Below, piece after piece: positions 15,252-15,947 of a stretch of 15,947 nucleotides of DNA. The notes under the pieces were generated by a model. It worked only from the letters and a program-made list of their open reading frames with translations. It ran no database searches and was not told the origin of the DNA. Numbering within the stretch: position 1 is the first letter of the stretch; each line of letters starts with the position of its first letter. The translations under genes and the position numbers were made by a program. The stretch covers positions 1 to 15,947 of the forward strand of contig JBDNBY010000139.1 of assembly GCA_039767595.1 (NCBI GenBank), in the 5' to 3' direction. Source of the DNA: JBDNBY01 sp039767595 (GTDB lineage: Bacteria > Pseudomonadota > Alphaproteobacteria > Rhodobacterales > Rhodobacteraceae).

Positions 15252-15947
15252 TACCTTATCCTCATGTCTTTTGGGTTAAATGTCATTTCGACATCGCGCC
15301 ACGTGTCATATTTGTCTTTGGGCAACGCATAGCCCCCCTTTTGGCATCTTAGGATCGCGCGGCGCGCTGTTTGAAACGCGGAATTCACGGCCGATTGCGG
15401 CTCGCCTTGTGCCGAGATCAGTTTTAATGAGTTTGCCTCAACTTTCCCCTCTTGGGTAAGGGAAAATCCAACTGTGACAGTAATATTTGCCGCCTGTGAC
15501 CCAACATCGACAACCCAGCACGATTGAACCGCAACGCGAAAGCCGTCGTGCTCGGCGCTGCTGAGGGGTTGGGCGGGGGTGACTGGCGTTGGCGCGTCCT
15601 CGACCACCTCGCGTAGGATATCCGCCACATCGGGATCGATGGGGGTCTGCGGCACAGGGGGTGGCGCCTCTTGGGGCAGAATTGTCAAATCTGCGGGGCG
15701 CAACATCGGCATACGCGGCGCGGTGGCCTCGTCCGAGATGTCGTCTTGTTCTGCTTCTGTGACAATTTCCGTAGTGCTGGGCGGCGGGCTGGCCGGCTCC
15801 TGTTCGGGGATGCTTTGCTCTTCCTCGGCCTCTTGCGGCAGATCCGACGGGGCGGCGGCATCAAACTCTGGTGTCACCTCTGGCTGAAGTGAAACACTGT
15901 CGGAAATACGCGGCGCAGGGGGCGGCGGGGCGATTGCCGTCGTGGCC
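15251..15947 (-). CDS. tolA: TolA, C-terminal part (5' end beyond the window)
   Basis: The frame stays open to the window edge, so the N-terminal membrane anchor is outside; 231 residues are visible. The last hundred form a TolA/TonB-type C-terminal domain with S-C-W-V near its beginning, a predicted beta-strand region I-T-V-T-V-G-F-S-L, and A-I-L-R-C-Q later; the two cysteines could pair. Before it lies a long linker that is unusually acidic and proline-rich (runs such as A-P-P-P-P-A-P and Q-E-A-E-E-E-Q), unlike the Ala/Lys-rich helical domain II of E. coli TolA. Identity rests on this domain plus the position directly before tolB, with a one-base overlap. TolA couples the TolQR motor in the inner membrane to TolB-Pal. 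tolQ and tolR should lie upstream, beyond the window. Confidence 0.9.
   Translation of the reverse strand, partial: ATTAIAPPPPAPRISDSVSLQPEVTPEFDAAAPSDLPQEAEEEQSIPEQEPASPPPSTTEIVTEAEQDDISDEATAPRMPMLRPADLTILPQEAPPPVPQTPIDPDVADILREVVEDAPTPVTPAQPLSSAEHDGFRVAVQSCWVVDVGSQAANITVTVGFSLTQEGKVEANSLKLISAQGEPQSAVNSAFQTARRAILRCQKGGYALPKDKYDTWRDVEMTFNPKDMRIR

Overview
The window is ordinary chromosomal DNA of an alphaproteobacterium, most likely a member of the Rhodobacteraceae (roseobacter group). The basis is the tolA-tolB-pal-cpoB-tilS-ftsH order, the fhs / PchB-like chorismate mutase / folD cluster, the ligase-associated helicase and phosphoesterase pair, the Flp/Tad pilus remnants, and a moderately high GC content. 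The species cannot be fixed by reading alone. I see no phage, transposon, CRISPR array, tRNA or rRNA. No gap between genes exceeds about 140 bases.

Left part, + strand (1-5352): the end of what looks like a Tad/Flp pilus locus, with two TPR lipoproteins of TadD type (the first cut by the window edge). A CpaA/TadV-type prepilin peptidase follows, interrupted by an in-frame TAG at 1542-1544. Next come the ligase-associated DEXH helicase and its partner metallophosphoesterase PdeM, which belong to a DNA-repair gene set although neither the ligase nor the exonuclease is in view. Last is a 79-residue putative lipoprotein I do not recognise.

Middle part, - strand (5388-9141): a one-carbon cluster read fhs, then a small AroQ-fold chorismate mutase, then folD. 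Fhs activates formate to 10-formyl-THF and FolD interconverts it with methylene-THF. The 140-base region upstream of fhs carries a perfect 10-bp palindrome and three CGGAAA half-sites, so it may be a controlled promoter. Further upstream on the same strand is a MOSC-domain protein.

Right part, - strand (9197-15947): the envelope gene series tolA (partial), tolB, pal, cpoB(ybgF), tilS, ftsH, tightly packed with 1- and 4-base overlaps and closed by a strong rho-independent hairpin at 9197-9224. Tol-Pal links the inner membrane, peptidoglycan and outer membrane during division. TilS makes lysidine in tRNA-Ile(CAU). FtsH is the membrane AAA+ protease.

I did not find a new system. The points most worth a second look are the interrupted prepilin peptidase with both catalytic aspartates intact, the chorismate mutase placed between two folate one-carbon genes, the half-site cluster before fhs, and the acidic, proline-rich TolA linker.
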